A stretch of DNA of 64,000 nt from positions 1-64,000 of the forward strand of contig NZ_JAHKQD010000014.1 of the NCBI RefSeq assembly GCF_018860915.1, given 5' to 3'. The notes under the pieces are model-generated. The model saw nothing but the letters and a program-made list of their open reading frames with translations. It ran no database searches and was not told the origin of the DNA. How positions within the stretch are numbered: the first letter of the stretch is position 1; the number at the start of each line of letters is the position of its first letter. Made by a program: the position numbers and the translations under genes. Shown here piece after piece: positions 17,351-25,962 of the stretch. The DNA is from Colwellia sp. C2M11. Lineage in GTDB: Bacteria; Pseudomonadota; Gammaproteobacteria; Enterobacterales; Alteromonadaceae.

Positions 17351-19005
17351 TAGTTCACTCCTTGAGCGAGTGATTCATTTGATGTTAGTACCGCGTTAAT
17401 AACCGCTTGTGCTTTTTGTTTAGTTTCATCAGCTTCCGCTTGAGGGATAGAATCATAAACAACACCTGCACCTGCTTGTACATGAGCGATGTTGTTTTTG
17501 ACAAATGCTGATCGAATAACAATACAGGTATCCATTTCACCTTCGCCAGTTAAGTAGCCAACAGCACCACCATAACTACCGCGACGCTTGCCTTCAATTT
17601 CTCTAATTAGAGAGGTTGCTTTTACTTTAGGCGCACCTGATAAGGTTCCCATATTCATACACGCTTGATAAGCATGTAAAGCATCAAGCTCTTCTAGTAA
17701 AGTACCGCATACACGTGATACTAAGTGCATTACATGGGAATAACGATCTACTTTTAATAAATCGGCAACATAACGAGTGCCAGCTTTACAAACACGCGCA
17801 ATATCATTACGTGCTAAATCAACTAACATAATATGCTCAGCAGATTCTTTTTTATCTTGCCTTAACTCCAACTCTATTCGTGAATCTAAATCTAATGAGA
17901 TACTACCATCAGCATTTAGCCCTCGTGGACGAGTGCCGGCGATAGGATAAATTTCAACTTGTCGCTTTCCTTCAGGAGAGTTTTGTTGATATTTGATAGC
18001 CGACTCAGGAGAAGCACCAAACATACTAAAGTCACTATCTTTAAGGTAGAACATATAAGGGCTTGGGTTACTCAGCTTTAATGCTTGATAAGCCGCGATA
18101 CTATCTAAACAAGGTAACGAAAAAGTGCGAGAAGGTACCACTTGGAAAATATCTCCGGCACGAATGTTTTCTTTTAACGTCTCAACATTTTTACAAAATT
18201 GTTCGTCACTAATATCAACAGAGACAACTTGCGCATCATTAAAATTCGAGTCATTCCTTTCAATTAAAGGAAGAATCGATTCAGTGGTAATGTTTTTTGA
18301 TAATAGCTGCTTTATATGGGCAATACGTTCAGCTGATTCTGTTGGATCAGCCTGCATACTATTTTCTTCACTTGATGAAGAAAATAGATTAGCGATGATT
18401 TCAGTACTTCTTTTTTCATGATCAATCACAACAACTGTTTCAGCCAAATAATAAACGAAGTCAGGGCAGGTATTTTCGCCATCTGGAACTTTGGGTAAGG
18501 TCTCGCTCATGCTGATCATATCAAAGGCGAATGCTCCCCCAAGAAAAATAGCAAAGTGATGATTATCGCTATTCTCTATACGATTAAATAAACGCAAACT
18601 TTCGAATGGGTTTATTGCCATTAATCGAGATTGTTCATCAAGCTCAGTAGGTGTATCAGGAAAAGTAGCGGTTAATATTTGATTCTTTTCACACAAGGTA
18701 AGTTTTGCATGGTTTTGCAATTGAGCCGCGGCAAATTGTAAAGCTGTTTGGCCATTGTGTGTTAAAGCGGTAAAAGTAACAACATTGTCATTACAAACAA
18801 TTTTTAATGCAGCATCAACAAGTAATAGGCTTTTTAATAAATGCTTTTGATCTATTTCTGCGGATTCTAGGAGTAAATTATTTTTTTTATCGTGGCAAAG
18901 CAATTGATAAACACTTAATGGGTCGCTTTGATAATTAGCGTTATCCGTTAAGGTGCAAACACTTGCGGTAGCTTGGTCGTAGGTACTTTGATTAAACTTT
19001 GTCAT
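17350..19005 (-). CDS. trpE: Anthranilate synthase component I
   Basis: A 551-residue chorismate-using enzyme that makes anthranilate with TrpG. The N-terminal LLES motif (45-48, in NNLLLESAE) is the tryptophan feedback site, so allosteric inhibition is expected. The chorismate-binding domain has FQVVPSRTF, FGASPES, IAGTRPRG and the closing GAGVVYDSIPQAE. It is the first structural gene. A leader peptide and attenuator lie in the 280 bp upstream of its ATG. Confidence 0.97.
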   Translation of the reverse strand: MTKFNQSTYDQATASVCTLTDNANYQSDPLSVYQLLCHDKKNNLLLESAEIDQKHLLKSLLLVDAALKIVCNDNVVTFTALTHNGQTALQFAAAQLQNHAKLTLCEKNQILTATFPDTPTELDEQSRLMAINPFESLRLFNRIENSDNHHFAIFLGGAFAFDMISMSETLPKVPDGENTCPDFVYYLAETVVVIDHEKRSTEIIANLFSSSSEENSMQADPTESAERIAHIKQLLSKNITTESILPLIERNDSNFNDAQVVSVDISDEQFCKNVETLKENIRAGDIFQVVPSRTFSLPCLDSIAAYQALKLSNPSPYMFYLKDSDFSMFGASPESAIKYQQNSPEGKRQVEIYPIAGTRPRGLNADGSISLDLDSRIELELRQDKKESAEHIMLVDLARNDIARVCKAGTRYVADLLKVDRYSHVMHLVSRVCGTLLEELDALHAYQACMNMGTLSGAPKVKATSLIREIEGKRRGSYGGAVGYLTGEGEMDTCIVIRSAFVKNNIAHVQAGAGVVYDSIPQAEADETKQKAQAVINAVLTSNESLAQGVN

Positions 19006-19186
19006 TTGTATCTTCTTTTTTCATTGGTTATTTTTAGAGTGTCATCCTGCATAAATTGGTTGAAGCCACCAAAGAAACCATGTTCTTGTTTTATTCATTG
19101 TCTTTTCTCTTATTCGTTATTGTTAAAATAGTATTAACAGCATATTTTACAAATTACTGCTAATAAACGTAAGGCTTTAAAAAGCA

Positions 19187-19213
19187 GAAAACCCGCTAGT
19201 TCTAGCGGGTTTT
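19187..19213 (-). terminator. trp attenuator terminator
   Basis: On the minus strand, AAAACCCGCTA and TAGCGGGTTTT form an 11-bp stem around a 4-nt loop, followed by a broken T-rich tail (ctgcttttt). It lies 180 bp before trpE and 75 bp after the leader peptide stop. The alternative antiterminator uses AGTGGGTT just after the leader stop (plus-strand 19281-19288) pairing with AACCCGCT of the terminator's left arm (plus-strand 19204-19211), with one G-T pair. Confidence 0.85.
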
Positions 19214-19287
19214 GAAATTTGTTTTGATTTACTTTAGCTTTTAATTTGTTAGCTTATCGTAAGACACACGCAATTATCACAACCCAC

Positions 19288-19356
19288 TTATGTAGAGTTA
19301 TGCCACCACCAACGGAGTTGGGTATTTGTTAAATTAAATTGCTTTGTTTGTATCAT
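19288..19356 (-). CDS. trpL: trp leader peptide with Trp-Trp-Trp
   Basis: A 22-codon frame starting with ATG and ending with TAA on the minus strand. Codons 16-18 are three consecutive TGG (plus-strand 19303-19311), and the peptide ends WWWHNST. This is the ribosome-stalling sensor of a classical trp attenuator: at low charged tRNA-Trp the ribosome halts at the TGG run, the antiterminator forms and transcription reaches trpE. A modest Shine-Dalgarno sequence (aagag) precedes the ATG. The combination of Trp run, position and terminator makes the call secure. Confidence 0.9.
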   Translation of the reverse strand: MIQTKQFNLTNTQLRWWWHNST

Positions 19357-19391
19357 TATTTTGCTCTTATCAGTAAACTTGTCATTTCATT

Positions 19392-19412
19392 AAGTCAATT
19401 TTAAATCGACTT
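19392..19412. promoter_or_regulatory. 21-bp near-perfect palindrome in trpL/rnm divergent gap
   Basis: AAGTCAATTT-T-AAATCGACTT has 10-base arms with one mismatch. It lies between the trpL start and the rnm start and overlaps possible -35 elements for both directions. It does not resemble the E. coli TrpR operator (CTAG cores). It is a candidate site for a repressor of the trp operon or of rnm. Confidence 0.4.
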
Positions 19413-19441
19413 ACAAAAAAGTTCCTATAGAAGACCTTATT

Positions 19442-20347
19442 ATGGCGTTGCTGTCAACCACTGATTTTCCTTTTTTAATTGAAAAAACCGACGGTTTTTC
19501 TCATGGCCGTATTGATTTACATTGTCACACCCATTGTTCTGACGGAAGTTTATCGCCACAAACCTTGATAGATAGGGCTGTTAACTATCAAATAGATGTT
19601 TTAGCTATTACAGATCACGATACAATTGAAGGATTTAATATAGCGCAAGATTATATAATGGAAAATAATATTCCATTAAAATTAATCACAGGTATTGAGA
19701 TTTCTACTGCTTGGCAAGGTTTTGAGATTCATATTGTCGGTCTTAATTTTGATAAAAATAATTTAGCGTTACAATCCTTAATTACTTCACAACAACAAGC
19801 ACGGGAACAGCGAGCTATAACGATAGGCGAAAAGCTAGCTAACTGTGGTTTTCCTGATGTATATCATGATGCTAAAGTACTCGCAGGCACAGGAACAATA
19901 ACTCGAGCACACTTTGCTAAGGTACTCTTTCAGCAAGGACATGTTGCCACCATGCAAAAAGCCTTTGATCTATATTTAGGTAAAAAAGGTCGTAATACTC
20001 AAAAAGCTTATGTGAAGCCGCTATGGTGTTCTATTGAAGAAGCCGTCGAGGTTATACATGCTGCTGGAGGCACTGCTGTTATGGCACACCCAATTCGTTA
20101 TGATTTATCGGCAAAATGGTTAAGACGGTTAATTGTGCATTTTAAGGAAAGCCAAGGCGATGCTTTAGAAGTTGTTTTACCGCAAATGAATCCCCAACAG
20201 CGACAAATAATGTTAAACTACTGCTTAGAATATAATTTACATGCATCAACGGGCTCTGACTTTCATCAGCCGAATAAATGGTCCGATCTTGGTCGTAATT
20301 TAATTTTACCTGATGGGGCTACACCTGTCTGGGCATTGTGGAAATAA
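19442..20347 (+). CDS. rnm: RNase AM / PHP-domain 5'-3' exoribonuclease (YciV)
   Basis: A 301-residue PHP phosphoesterase. The N-terminal metal motif DLHCHTHCSDGS (about 26-37), then ITDHDTIEGF, the histidine in VMAHPIRYD and the final GSDFH are the PHP metal ligands. E. coli RNase AM (YciV) matures 5' ends of 23S, 16S and 5S rRNA. The location divergent from the trp operon and followed by yciO and rluB is the same as in E. coli, which supports orthology. The Shine-Dalgarno sequence is weak. Confidence 0.92.
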   Translation: MALLSTTDFPFLIEKTDGFSHGRIDLHCHTHCSDGSLSPQTLIDRAVNYQIDVLAITDHDTIEGFNIAQDYIMENNIPLKLITGIEISTAWQGFEIHIVGLNFDKNNLALQSLITSQQQAREQRAITIGEKLANCGFPDVYHDAKVLAGTGTITRAHFAKVLFQQGHVATMQKAFDLYLGKKGRNTQKAYVKPLWCSIEEAVEVIHAAGGTAVMAHPIRYDLSAKWLRRLIVHFKESQGDALEVVLPQMNPQQRQIMLNYCLEYNLHASTGSDFHQPNKWSDLGRNLILPDGATPVWALWK

Positions 20348-20409
20348 TAGTTTCTAATTTCGATAATGTTTCTTAAGTAGTAACGTTCAGCATTAAAAAG
20401 GAAATTATC

Positions 20410-21030
20410 ATGAGTCAGTTTTTTTATGTTCATCCAGAGACCCCTCAAGGGCGTTTAATGAAACAAGCGGTAACAATCATCAAAGATGGTGGTGTTATTG
20501 TTTATCCAACCGACTCTGGTTATGCCTTAGGCTGCCATATAGGTGATAAAAAAGCGTTAGAACGCATTTGCCAAATTCGAGATATTAGTAAAAGTCATAA
20601 TTTTACCTTGGTGTGTCAGGATTTATCACAATTGTCTGAATATACGCGTATTGATAATACTGCGTATAGATTGTTGAAAAGTAATACCCCAGGTGCTTAC
20701 ACTTTTATTTTCAAAGGGAGTAAAGAAGTACCCAAGCGGTTACTTAACCCAAAAAAGAAAACCATTGGTATTCGCATTCCTGACAATAATATTTGCCAAG
20801 CCTTGTTGGCTGAACTAGCAGAGCCTATAATGTCTACCAGTTTGATCATGCCAGGGGAAACCATGGCTGAGTTTGATCCGGAACAAATTCGGGATTTATT
20901 AGAGCATCAAGTTGATTTAATTATTAATGGTGGTCATTTAGGTGAACACCCAACAACAGTTATTGATTTTTCAAATGACGATATTGAAATTATTCGTGTC
21001 GGAGAAGGTGATCCTTCACCATTTGAGTAA
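20410..21030 (+). CDS. yciO: YciO, TsaC/Sua5-like protein
   Basis: A 206-residue YrdC-fold protein. The KxR(x)SxN-like nucleotide pocket is degenerate here (QIRDISKSHNFTLVCQDLSQ), and PTDSGYALGC and GAYTFIFKGS segments match YciO more than TsaC, which makes threonylcarbamoyl-AMP for tRNA t6A. YciO shares the fold; its physiological function is debated. It lies 62 bp after rnm with aaaaggaaa before the ATG and is likely co-transcribed. Confidence 0.9.
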   Translation: MSQFFYVHPETPQGRLMKQAVTIIKDGGVIVYPTDSGYALGCHIGDKKALERICQIRDISKSHNFTLVCQDLSQLSEYTRIDNTAYRLLKSNTPGAYTFIFKGSKEVPKRLLNPKKKTIGIRIPDNNICQALLAELAEPIMSTSLIMPGETMAEFDPEQIRDLLEHQVDLIINGGHLGEHPTTVIDFSNDDIEIIRVGEGDPSPFE

Positions 21031-21121
21031 CCCCCTTTAATAGTCTAAACGTTAATAACGTATAAATGAGCCAGAAGTAAGTTTCTAGGGAACTGCTACT
21101 GACGTAACAGAGTAAAAAAAT

Positions 21122-22192
21122 ATGTCTCAAGACAAAAAAATACCGAAAGGTAAAAGTACTTCTACCGATTCTAAACCTGCTAATAATAAATATGGCAGCC
21201 GTGGTACTGGTTCAAAAGCCACAGTTAAAAAAGGTCAGAGTAAAGCAGCTGGTAAAGTTGGCCAAGGGAAAGGTAAAAAGACTGAAGAGTTACCAGTAAA
21301 AGTTAATTTTAAAAAAGCGACGGTTAAAGACTCTGAAAAATTGCAGAAAGTCTTGGCGAGAGCTGGCAAAGGATCACGTCGCGAAATGGAGACTATTATT
21401 GGTCAAGGGCGTGTTAGTGTTGATGGAAAAACCGCTTTTTTAGGTGATAGGGTTGATGGAAGTGAACAAATTCGAATTGATGGGCATCAAGTTAAACTAA
21501 CAGCGCAAGACGACGATATTTGTCGTGTATTAATGTACAACAAGCCAGAAGGCGAAATGTGTACACGAAAAGATCCTGAAGGTAGAGCAACTGTTTTTGA
21601 TCGCTTACCTCCTTTAGAATCAGGTCGCTGGGTTGCTGTTGGGCGCTTAGATATTAATACTTCAGGTATGTTACTTTTTACTACTGATGGTGAATTAGCC
21701 AATCGTTTGATGCATCCATCACAAAAAGTTGAACGTGAATACGCTGTTCGTGTTTTTGGTGAAATCAATGAAGCTATGTTACAAACGCTTCGTACCGGTG
21801 TAAAACTGGAAGATGGTCCTGCACGTTTTCAAAAAATTACCTACCGTGGTGGTGAGGGAAGAAATCATTGGTTCCATGTAGTATTATCTGAAGGTCGTAA
21901 CCGTGAAGTTAGACGTTTATGGGAAAGCCAAGAAGTACAAGTAAGTCGCTTAATTCGTGTTCGTTATGGTGACATGGAAATGAAGCGTCAATTGCCTTTA
22001 GGTGGATGGACAGAGCTAGGATTACAAGAGGTTAATTACTTTCGTAAGTTAGTACAATTAACACCTGAAAAACAATCAAAAGTAAAAGTTGATGAAAAAG
22101 CTATGGATAATGCCAAAAGTCGCCGAATCCGTCGTTCAGTGAAAAAGCATCAACAACGCCATCAACAAGCGACACGTCGTAGAAGAAAATAG
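21122..22192 (+). CDS. rluB: 23S rRNA pseudouridine-2605 synthase RluB
   Basis: A 356-residue RsuA-family pseudouridine synthase. A lysine- and glycine-rich disordered N-terminus (1 to about 70) precedes an S4 RNA-binding domain (about 73-120, [21 protein letters not shown]). The catalytic domain has D177 in the [11 protein letters not shown]-like motif. A basic C-terminal tail rich in Arg, His and Gln closes the protein. The paralogues RluE and RluF are less likely because of the long basic extensions and the rnm-yciO-rluB order, which is the E. coli arrangement. Confidence 0.92.
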   Translation: MSQDKKIPKGKSTSTDSKPANNKYGSRGTGSKATVKKGQSKAAGKVGQGKGKKTEELPVKVNFKKATVKDSEKLQKVLARAGKGSRREMETIIGQGRVSVDGKTAFLGDRVDGSEQIRIDGHQVKLTAQDDDICRVLMYNKPEGEMCTRKDPEGRATVFDRLPPLESGRWVAVGRLDINTSGMLLFTTDGELANRLMHPSQKVEREYAVRVFGEINEAMLQTLRTGVKLEDGPARFQKITYRGGEGRNHWFHVVLSEGRNREVRRLWESQEVQVSRLIRVRYGDMEMKRQLPLGGWTELGLQEVNYFRKLVQLTPEKQSKVKVDEKAMDNAKSRRIRRSVKKHQQRHQQATRRRRK

Positions 22193-22224
22193 CAACCGAT
22201 AAAATATTGAATACCAGTATCAGT

Positions 22225-22250
22225 AATCAACTTAATAAATTAAGTTGATT
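22225..22250. repeat. Palindrome after rluB
   Basis: AATCAACTTAAT and ATTAAGTTGATT are perfectly complementary 12-base arms separated by AA. No T-run follows, so it is not a standard terminator; it lies 33 bp after the rluB stop and 42 bp before rnd. It may stabilise the rluB mRNA 3' end. Confidence 0.5.
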
Positions 22251-22291
22251 ATGCAACATTTAGAAATAAAGGGATAAAAAACGTAAAAATT

Positions 22292-23443
22292 ATGCAGTAT
22301 CAATTAATTGAAGATTTTATAAGTTTACAGACCCTTTGTCAGCAATATAGCAAAGCCAGTGTACTCGCGATAGATACTGAGTTTGTTCGTACTCGTACTT
22401 TTTACCCTAAATTAGGCTTGTTACAGGTATATGATGGTAAAACGCTTGCTTTAATTGATCCAATAGCAATTGATGACTTATCACCATTTTGGCAATTATT
22501 GACGAATGAAAATATAGTTAAAGTGCTGCATGCTTGCTCGGAAGATCTAGAAGTGTTTCTCACTAGTGCTAATTGCAAACCGGTTAACTTACTTGATAGC
22601 CAAATAATGATGTCTTTTCTAGGACATGGACTGTCAATAGGTTATGCCGCGATGGTAGAACACTTTACGGGAATTGAGCTTGATAAGTCGGAATCTCGTA
22701 CTGATTGGACAAGACGGCCATTGTCAGCTAAACAATTAGATTATGCTAGTGCAGATGTCGAGCATTTATTTAATATTTATCCTAAATTAGTGACATTACT
22801 TGAGCAGGTAGACAGGTTTCATTATGCTCAGCAAGAAACGCAATTGCTAATTGAGAGAAAATTTACGCCAGTAGACGAAAATCTATTATATCGCCAAATG
22901 AAGTTAGCTTGGCGATTAAATGCTAAGCAGTTAAATATCTTACAGCATTTAGCTAAGTGGCGTTATCAGCAAGCAAAAATACGCGATTTACCTTTAGGGT
23001 ATGTTGTTAAAGAAAATACCTTGATGGCAGTTGCCGCAAATATTCCTGCTAGTTTATCTGCAATGAGTAAGCTAGATGGCGCTGAAGTACTTGATATTCG
23101 CCATAAAGGTAAAGCAATGTTAGCTATTGTACAGGAAGCAAATAAAGATAAAGAGGCTAGTTACCCGAAAAAAATACAGCGTTTAGATGAATATCCAGGT
23201 TATAAACAAATATTTAAGCAGGTGAAGTCTTTTATTAAGGCAATTGGTGATAAACATGATTTAACTGTTGAAAACTTAGCGTCTAAAAAACAAATTAACC
23301 AATTTCTAACTTGGTATTTTGATTTAAATGAGGCTAAAAAATATAGCGAAAATACAGGTGTTTACCCTGATATACTTATCGTTTGGCGCAAAGAGTTATT
23401 TGGCGAGTTATTGCAAGATTTTGCTGAAAAGGGGTTTAAATGA
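22292..23443 (+). CDS. rnd: Ribonuclease D
   Basis: A 383-residue 3'-5' exoribonuclease for tRNA and small RNA 3' maturation. The DEDDy exonuclease domain has D28 and E30 (AIDTEFVRTRTF), the second Asp in HACSEDLEVF and the YASADVEHLFNIY motif. Two HRDC-like helical domains occupy the C-terminal half. A purine-rich sequence (aaaggga) lies about 20 bp before the ATG, farther than usual. Confidence 0.94.
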   Translation: MQYQLIEDFISLQTLCQQYSKASVLAIDTEFVRTRTFYPKLGLLQVYDGKTLALIDPIAIDDLSPFWQLLTNENIVKVLHACSEDLEVFLTSANCKPVNLLDSQIMMSFLGHGLSIGYAAMVEHFTGIELDKSESRTDWTRRPLSAKQLDYASADVEHLFNIYPKLVTLLEQVDRFHYAQQETQLLIERKFTPVDENLLYRQMKLAWRLNAKQLNILQHLAKWRYQQAKIRDLPLGYVVKENTLMAVAANIPASLSAMSKLDGAEVLDIRHKGKAMLAIVQEANKDKEASYPKKIQRLDEYPGYKQIFKQVKSFIKAIGDKHDLTVENLASKKQINQFLTWYFDLNEAKKYSENTGVYPDILIVWRKELFGELLQDFAEKGFK

Positions 23444-23504
23444 TATGTATTCATTGGTGTATACTGATATTTACGTAAACCTCAATGAATAAGAAAATAA
23501 ATCT

Positions 23505-23536
23505 TTTAGCTGTTATCAACCTGAATAACAGCTAAA
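23505..23536. terminator. Bidirectional terminator between rnd and convergent gene
   Basis: TTTAGCTGTTAT (23505-23516) and ATAACAGCTAAA (23525-23536) form a 12-bp stem with an 8-nt loop. The flanks are T-rich in both directions (TTTA on plus, AGATTTATTTT on minus). It serves the convergent rnd and 23554-23964 genes. Confidence 0.65.
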
Positions 23537-23553
23537 TTTAGCGATAATTTATT

Positions 23554-23964
23554 TTATAAACTTGCTAAAAATGTTTTTATCTCTTCTTTTAATTCTTCAT
23601 CATCAATATTTTCACTCGCAATTTCAGCTTGTTTTGCATATTCAACAGCTTTAGATGACTCTTCAAATTCTTGTTGTCTTTGTGCCATAGCTAAATAAAT
23701 AGAAGCTGTAAATGTGTTTAATTTCAGTTTGTTAGCAGTGTTTAGTGCAATTTCATATATATCCATTGCTAAATCACCGTCTTCAGTAAAATCGCCTAAT
23801 GCTTCCCACTGTAATGGATGATCCTTTGGCGTTTCTTGATTAATTGCACATAACTTTTGCAAGTCTTTACAGGCATTATCTCTAAGTTCATCGTTACTCT
23901 CGGTAGAGGCGTTTGCTATGCGTTGACAAATGCCGAGAATTTCATCGTATAAAGGAGCTTTCAT
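23554..23964 (-). CDS. Uncharacterised helical (TPR-like) protein
   Basis: A 136-residue acidic soluble protein made of helices. The segment AMDIYEIALNTANKLKLNTFTASIYLAMAQRQQEFEESSKAVEYAKQAE (residues about 68-116; key repeats of A-x3-Y and L-A-x-A) resembles a TPR pair. I cannot name it. A longer frame begins with TTG at 23985, but the ATG at 23964 has ttaggt at good spacing. It faces rnd across a shared terminator and is divergent from ycgL. Confidence 0.55.
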   Translation of the reverse strand: MKAPLYDEILGICQRIANASTESNDELRDNACKDLQKLCAINQETPKDHPLQWEALGDFTEDGDLAMDIYEIALNTANKLKLNTFTASIYLAMAQRQQEFEESSKAVEYAKQAEIASENIDDEELKEEIKTFLASL

Positions 23965-24077
23965 GTTTGTACCTAACGTTATCAAAAAAAGTAATGTAAT
24001 TTATTGTGTCATTGTATCGCATATCAATACGAGTGCGTGATATATTATGCATCCATTTCTTATCATAGGTCTCCATT

Positions 24078-24362
24078 ATGCTATGTGCTATTTATAAAAG
24101 TGCTAAAAAAGAGCAAACATACCTTTTTGTTAAAACACGCGATGATTTTTCCTCAGTGCCTGAAGCATTAATGCTTACTTTTGGTACTCCTACATTGGTG
24201 ACTTTAATTAATTTAGCAACGAAAGAAAAATTAGCATTTGCTGACTTAGCTAAAGTAAAAAGTAGCTTAGTAGAGCAGGGCTATTATTTACAGTTACCGC
24301 CACCAAAAGAAGATTTACTAAAACAGCACAAAGAATATATGGGAGGAGGGAATGAAATTTAA
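24078..24362 (+). CDS. ycgL: YcgL-domain protein
   Basis: A 94-residue member of the YcgL family (UPF0745-like), recognisable from MLCAIYKSAKKEQTYLFV at the start and the QGYYLQLPPPKEDLL end. The function is unknown. It overlaps the lytic transglycosylase gene by 11 bp, and ycgN follows, so the three probably form an operon of the kind seen in many gammaproteobacteria. Confidence 0.9.
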   Translation: MLCAIYKSAKKEQTYLFVKTRDDFSSVPEALMLTFGTPTLVTLINLATKEKLAFADLAKVKSSLVEQGYYLQLPPPKEDLLKQHKEYMGGGNEI

Positions 24363-25392
24363 TCATATTATCACTTCTTTATTAGCGGTTAGCTTGATAA
24401 TTATACCGAGTAAAATATTACAAGCAAAAACATTGAGCGAAGTAGGCTTTAAAGAATACGTTATTGAATTAAAAGAAGCGGCGTTAGCACAAGGTTTCTC
24501 ACAAAGCTTAATTGATGAAAGTTTTACTAATGTTAAATTTCATAAAAGAGCCGTAGCTGCTGACAGGAAACAACCTGAAAAAGTTGAAACATTAGATACT
24601 TATTTGCCAAAACGCATACCTGCTTGGAAAGTTGATAAAGCGAGAGCGTTATTTAAAGAGCATGAAGAAATACTAACAAAAATAGGTCAGGATTATGCTG
24701 TTCAACCACGATTTATTGTCGCGCTTTGGGGGCTAGAAACTAACTTTGGTAAATTTACCGGTGGTTATAATGTTATTTCTGCATTATCAACTTTAGCTTA
24801 TGAAGGGCGTCGTGAAGCTTTTTTTAAAAAGCAATTATGGGCCGCATTAACTATTTTAAAAGAAGGACATATTAAAATAGATGATATGAAAGGTTCATGG
24901 GCTGGCGCAATGGGACAAAATCAATTTATGCCAACATCGTTCTTAGGTTATGCAGTTGATGGCGATGGCGATGGTAAAAAAGATATTTGGAAAAACCAAG
25001 TTGATATTTTTGCATCAATGGCTAATTACCTACAAAAAGAAGGTTGGAATAATGAGCTAACATGGGGACGCCAGGTTAAGTTACCAGAAAACTTTGATAC
25101 ATCATTAGCGATACCTCAAAATACAGGCAGTCGCAAAAATTGGTTAAAAGCTTGGGCTAAAACTGAGAAAAAGTTAGCGGAATGGCAAGCTTTAGGTATT
25201 CGCCGAACAGATGGCACGAGTCTTCCAAATGTAGATATTACTGCTGCGCTTGTTTTTCCTGATGGAATAAACGGACGTGCATATTTAGCATATGATAATT
25301 ATAAAAGTTTAATGCATTGGAATTTGTCTTATTATTTTGTTAGTTCTGTTGGTCATTTATCTGATCAAATTAAATACCCACCAATTCAATAA
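24352..25392 (+). CDS. Lytic murein transglycosylase B-family protein
   Basis: A 346-residue periplasmic enzyme that cleaves the MurNAc-GlcNAc bond of peptidoglycan with 1,6-anhydro product formation. A signal peptide spans about 1-25 (ITSLLAVSLIIIPSKILQA, cut before K). The SLT_2 catalytic domain has the glutamate in ALWGLETNFGKF (about residue 129) and the GAMGQNQFMPTSFLGYAVDGDGDG segment. No lipobox cysteine is present at the signal end, so it is likely soluble rather than an MltB lipoprotein. Its start is inside ycgL, with gggaggaggg as ribosome-binding site. Confidence 0.88.
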   Translation: MKFNHIITSLLAVSLIIIPSKILQAKTLSEVGFKEYVIELKEAALAQGFSQSLIDESFTNVKFHKRAVAADRKQPEKVETLDTYLPKRIPAWKVDKARALFKEHEEILTKIGQDYAVQPRFIVALWGLETNFGKFTGGYNVISALSTLAYEGRREAFFKKQLWAALTILKEGHIKIDDMKGSWAGAMGQNQFMPTSFLGYAVDGDGDGKKDIWKNQVDIFASMANYLQKEGWNNELTWGRQVKLPENFDTSLAIPQNTGSRKNWLKAWAKTEKKLAEWQALGIRRTDGTSLPNVDITAALVFPDGINGRAYLAYDNYKSLMHWNLSYYFVSSVGHLSDQIKYPPIQ

Positions 25393-25406
25393 GAATATTA
25401 TTAATT

Positions 25407-25925
25407 ATGACCGTTCTCCAAAAAGATGCACCATTTTGGCAAAGTAAATCATTAGCTGAAATGTCACGTAGTGAGTGGGAGTCGTTATGTGACGGCTGTG
25501 CTAAATGTTGCCTTAACAAATTTATTGATGATGAAGAGACTGATGATCACAGTGAACTACAACCTACTGATCATATAGAGGAAGGCGAGCAGGTCGTTTA
25601 TTCTAATATTGCTTGTTATTTGTTAAATGAAAAAACTTGTCAATGTAGTCAATACGATAAAAGAACCACGTTAGTTCCTGATTGTGTGCAGTTAACACAA
25701 GATAATTTAGCAGACGTCTTCTTTATGCCGCCAAGTTGTACTTATCGTCGTTTGCAAGAAGGGCGAGGTATGCCATCTTGGCATCCGCTGCTTCACAAAG
25801 GGAAAAAATCGGCAATGCACAAAGCAGGTATGTCAGTTCGTGGAAAAATAGTCAAAGATGATGATGTTGCGCTTGAAGATTTTGAAGATTACATCGTTAT
25901 CTGGCCTCTTCACGATCTTGATTAA
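25407..25925 (+). CDS. ycgN: YcgN family cysteine-cluster protein (UPF0260)
   Basis: A 172-residue cytoplasmic protein with the family's cysteines in CDGCAKCCLNK (about 30-40), IACYLLNEKTCQCSQY and PDCVQL, suggesting a metal or Fe-S site. Function is unknown. It starts 14 bp after the transglycosylase stop on the same strand. The end EDYIVIWPLHDLD is characteristic of the family. Confidence 0.9.
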   Translation: MTVLQKDAPFWQSKSLAEMSRSEWESLCDGCAKCCLNKFIDDEETDDHSELQPTDHIEEGEQVVYSNIACYLLNEKTCQCSQYDKRTTLVPDCVQLTQDNLADVFFMPPSCTYRRLQEGRGMPSWHPLLHKGKKSAMHKAGMSVRGKIVKDDDVALEDFEDYIVIWPLHDLD

Positions 25926-25962
25926 TCAACGTACTTATTAACTATAAAATTGACGTTAACCT

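Noticed and set aside
19370-19398. TTGACT-17-TACTGA as the trp promoter on the minus strand
   Set aside because: It would start transcription only about six bases before the leader ATG, excluding its ribosome-binding site. The true promoter must lie further upstream.
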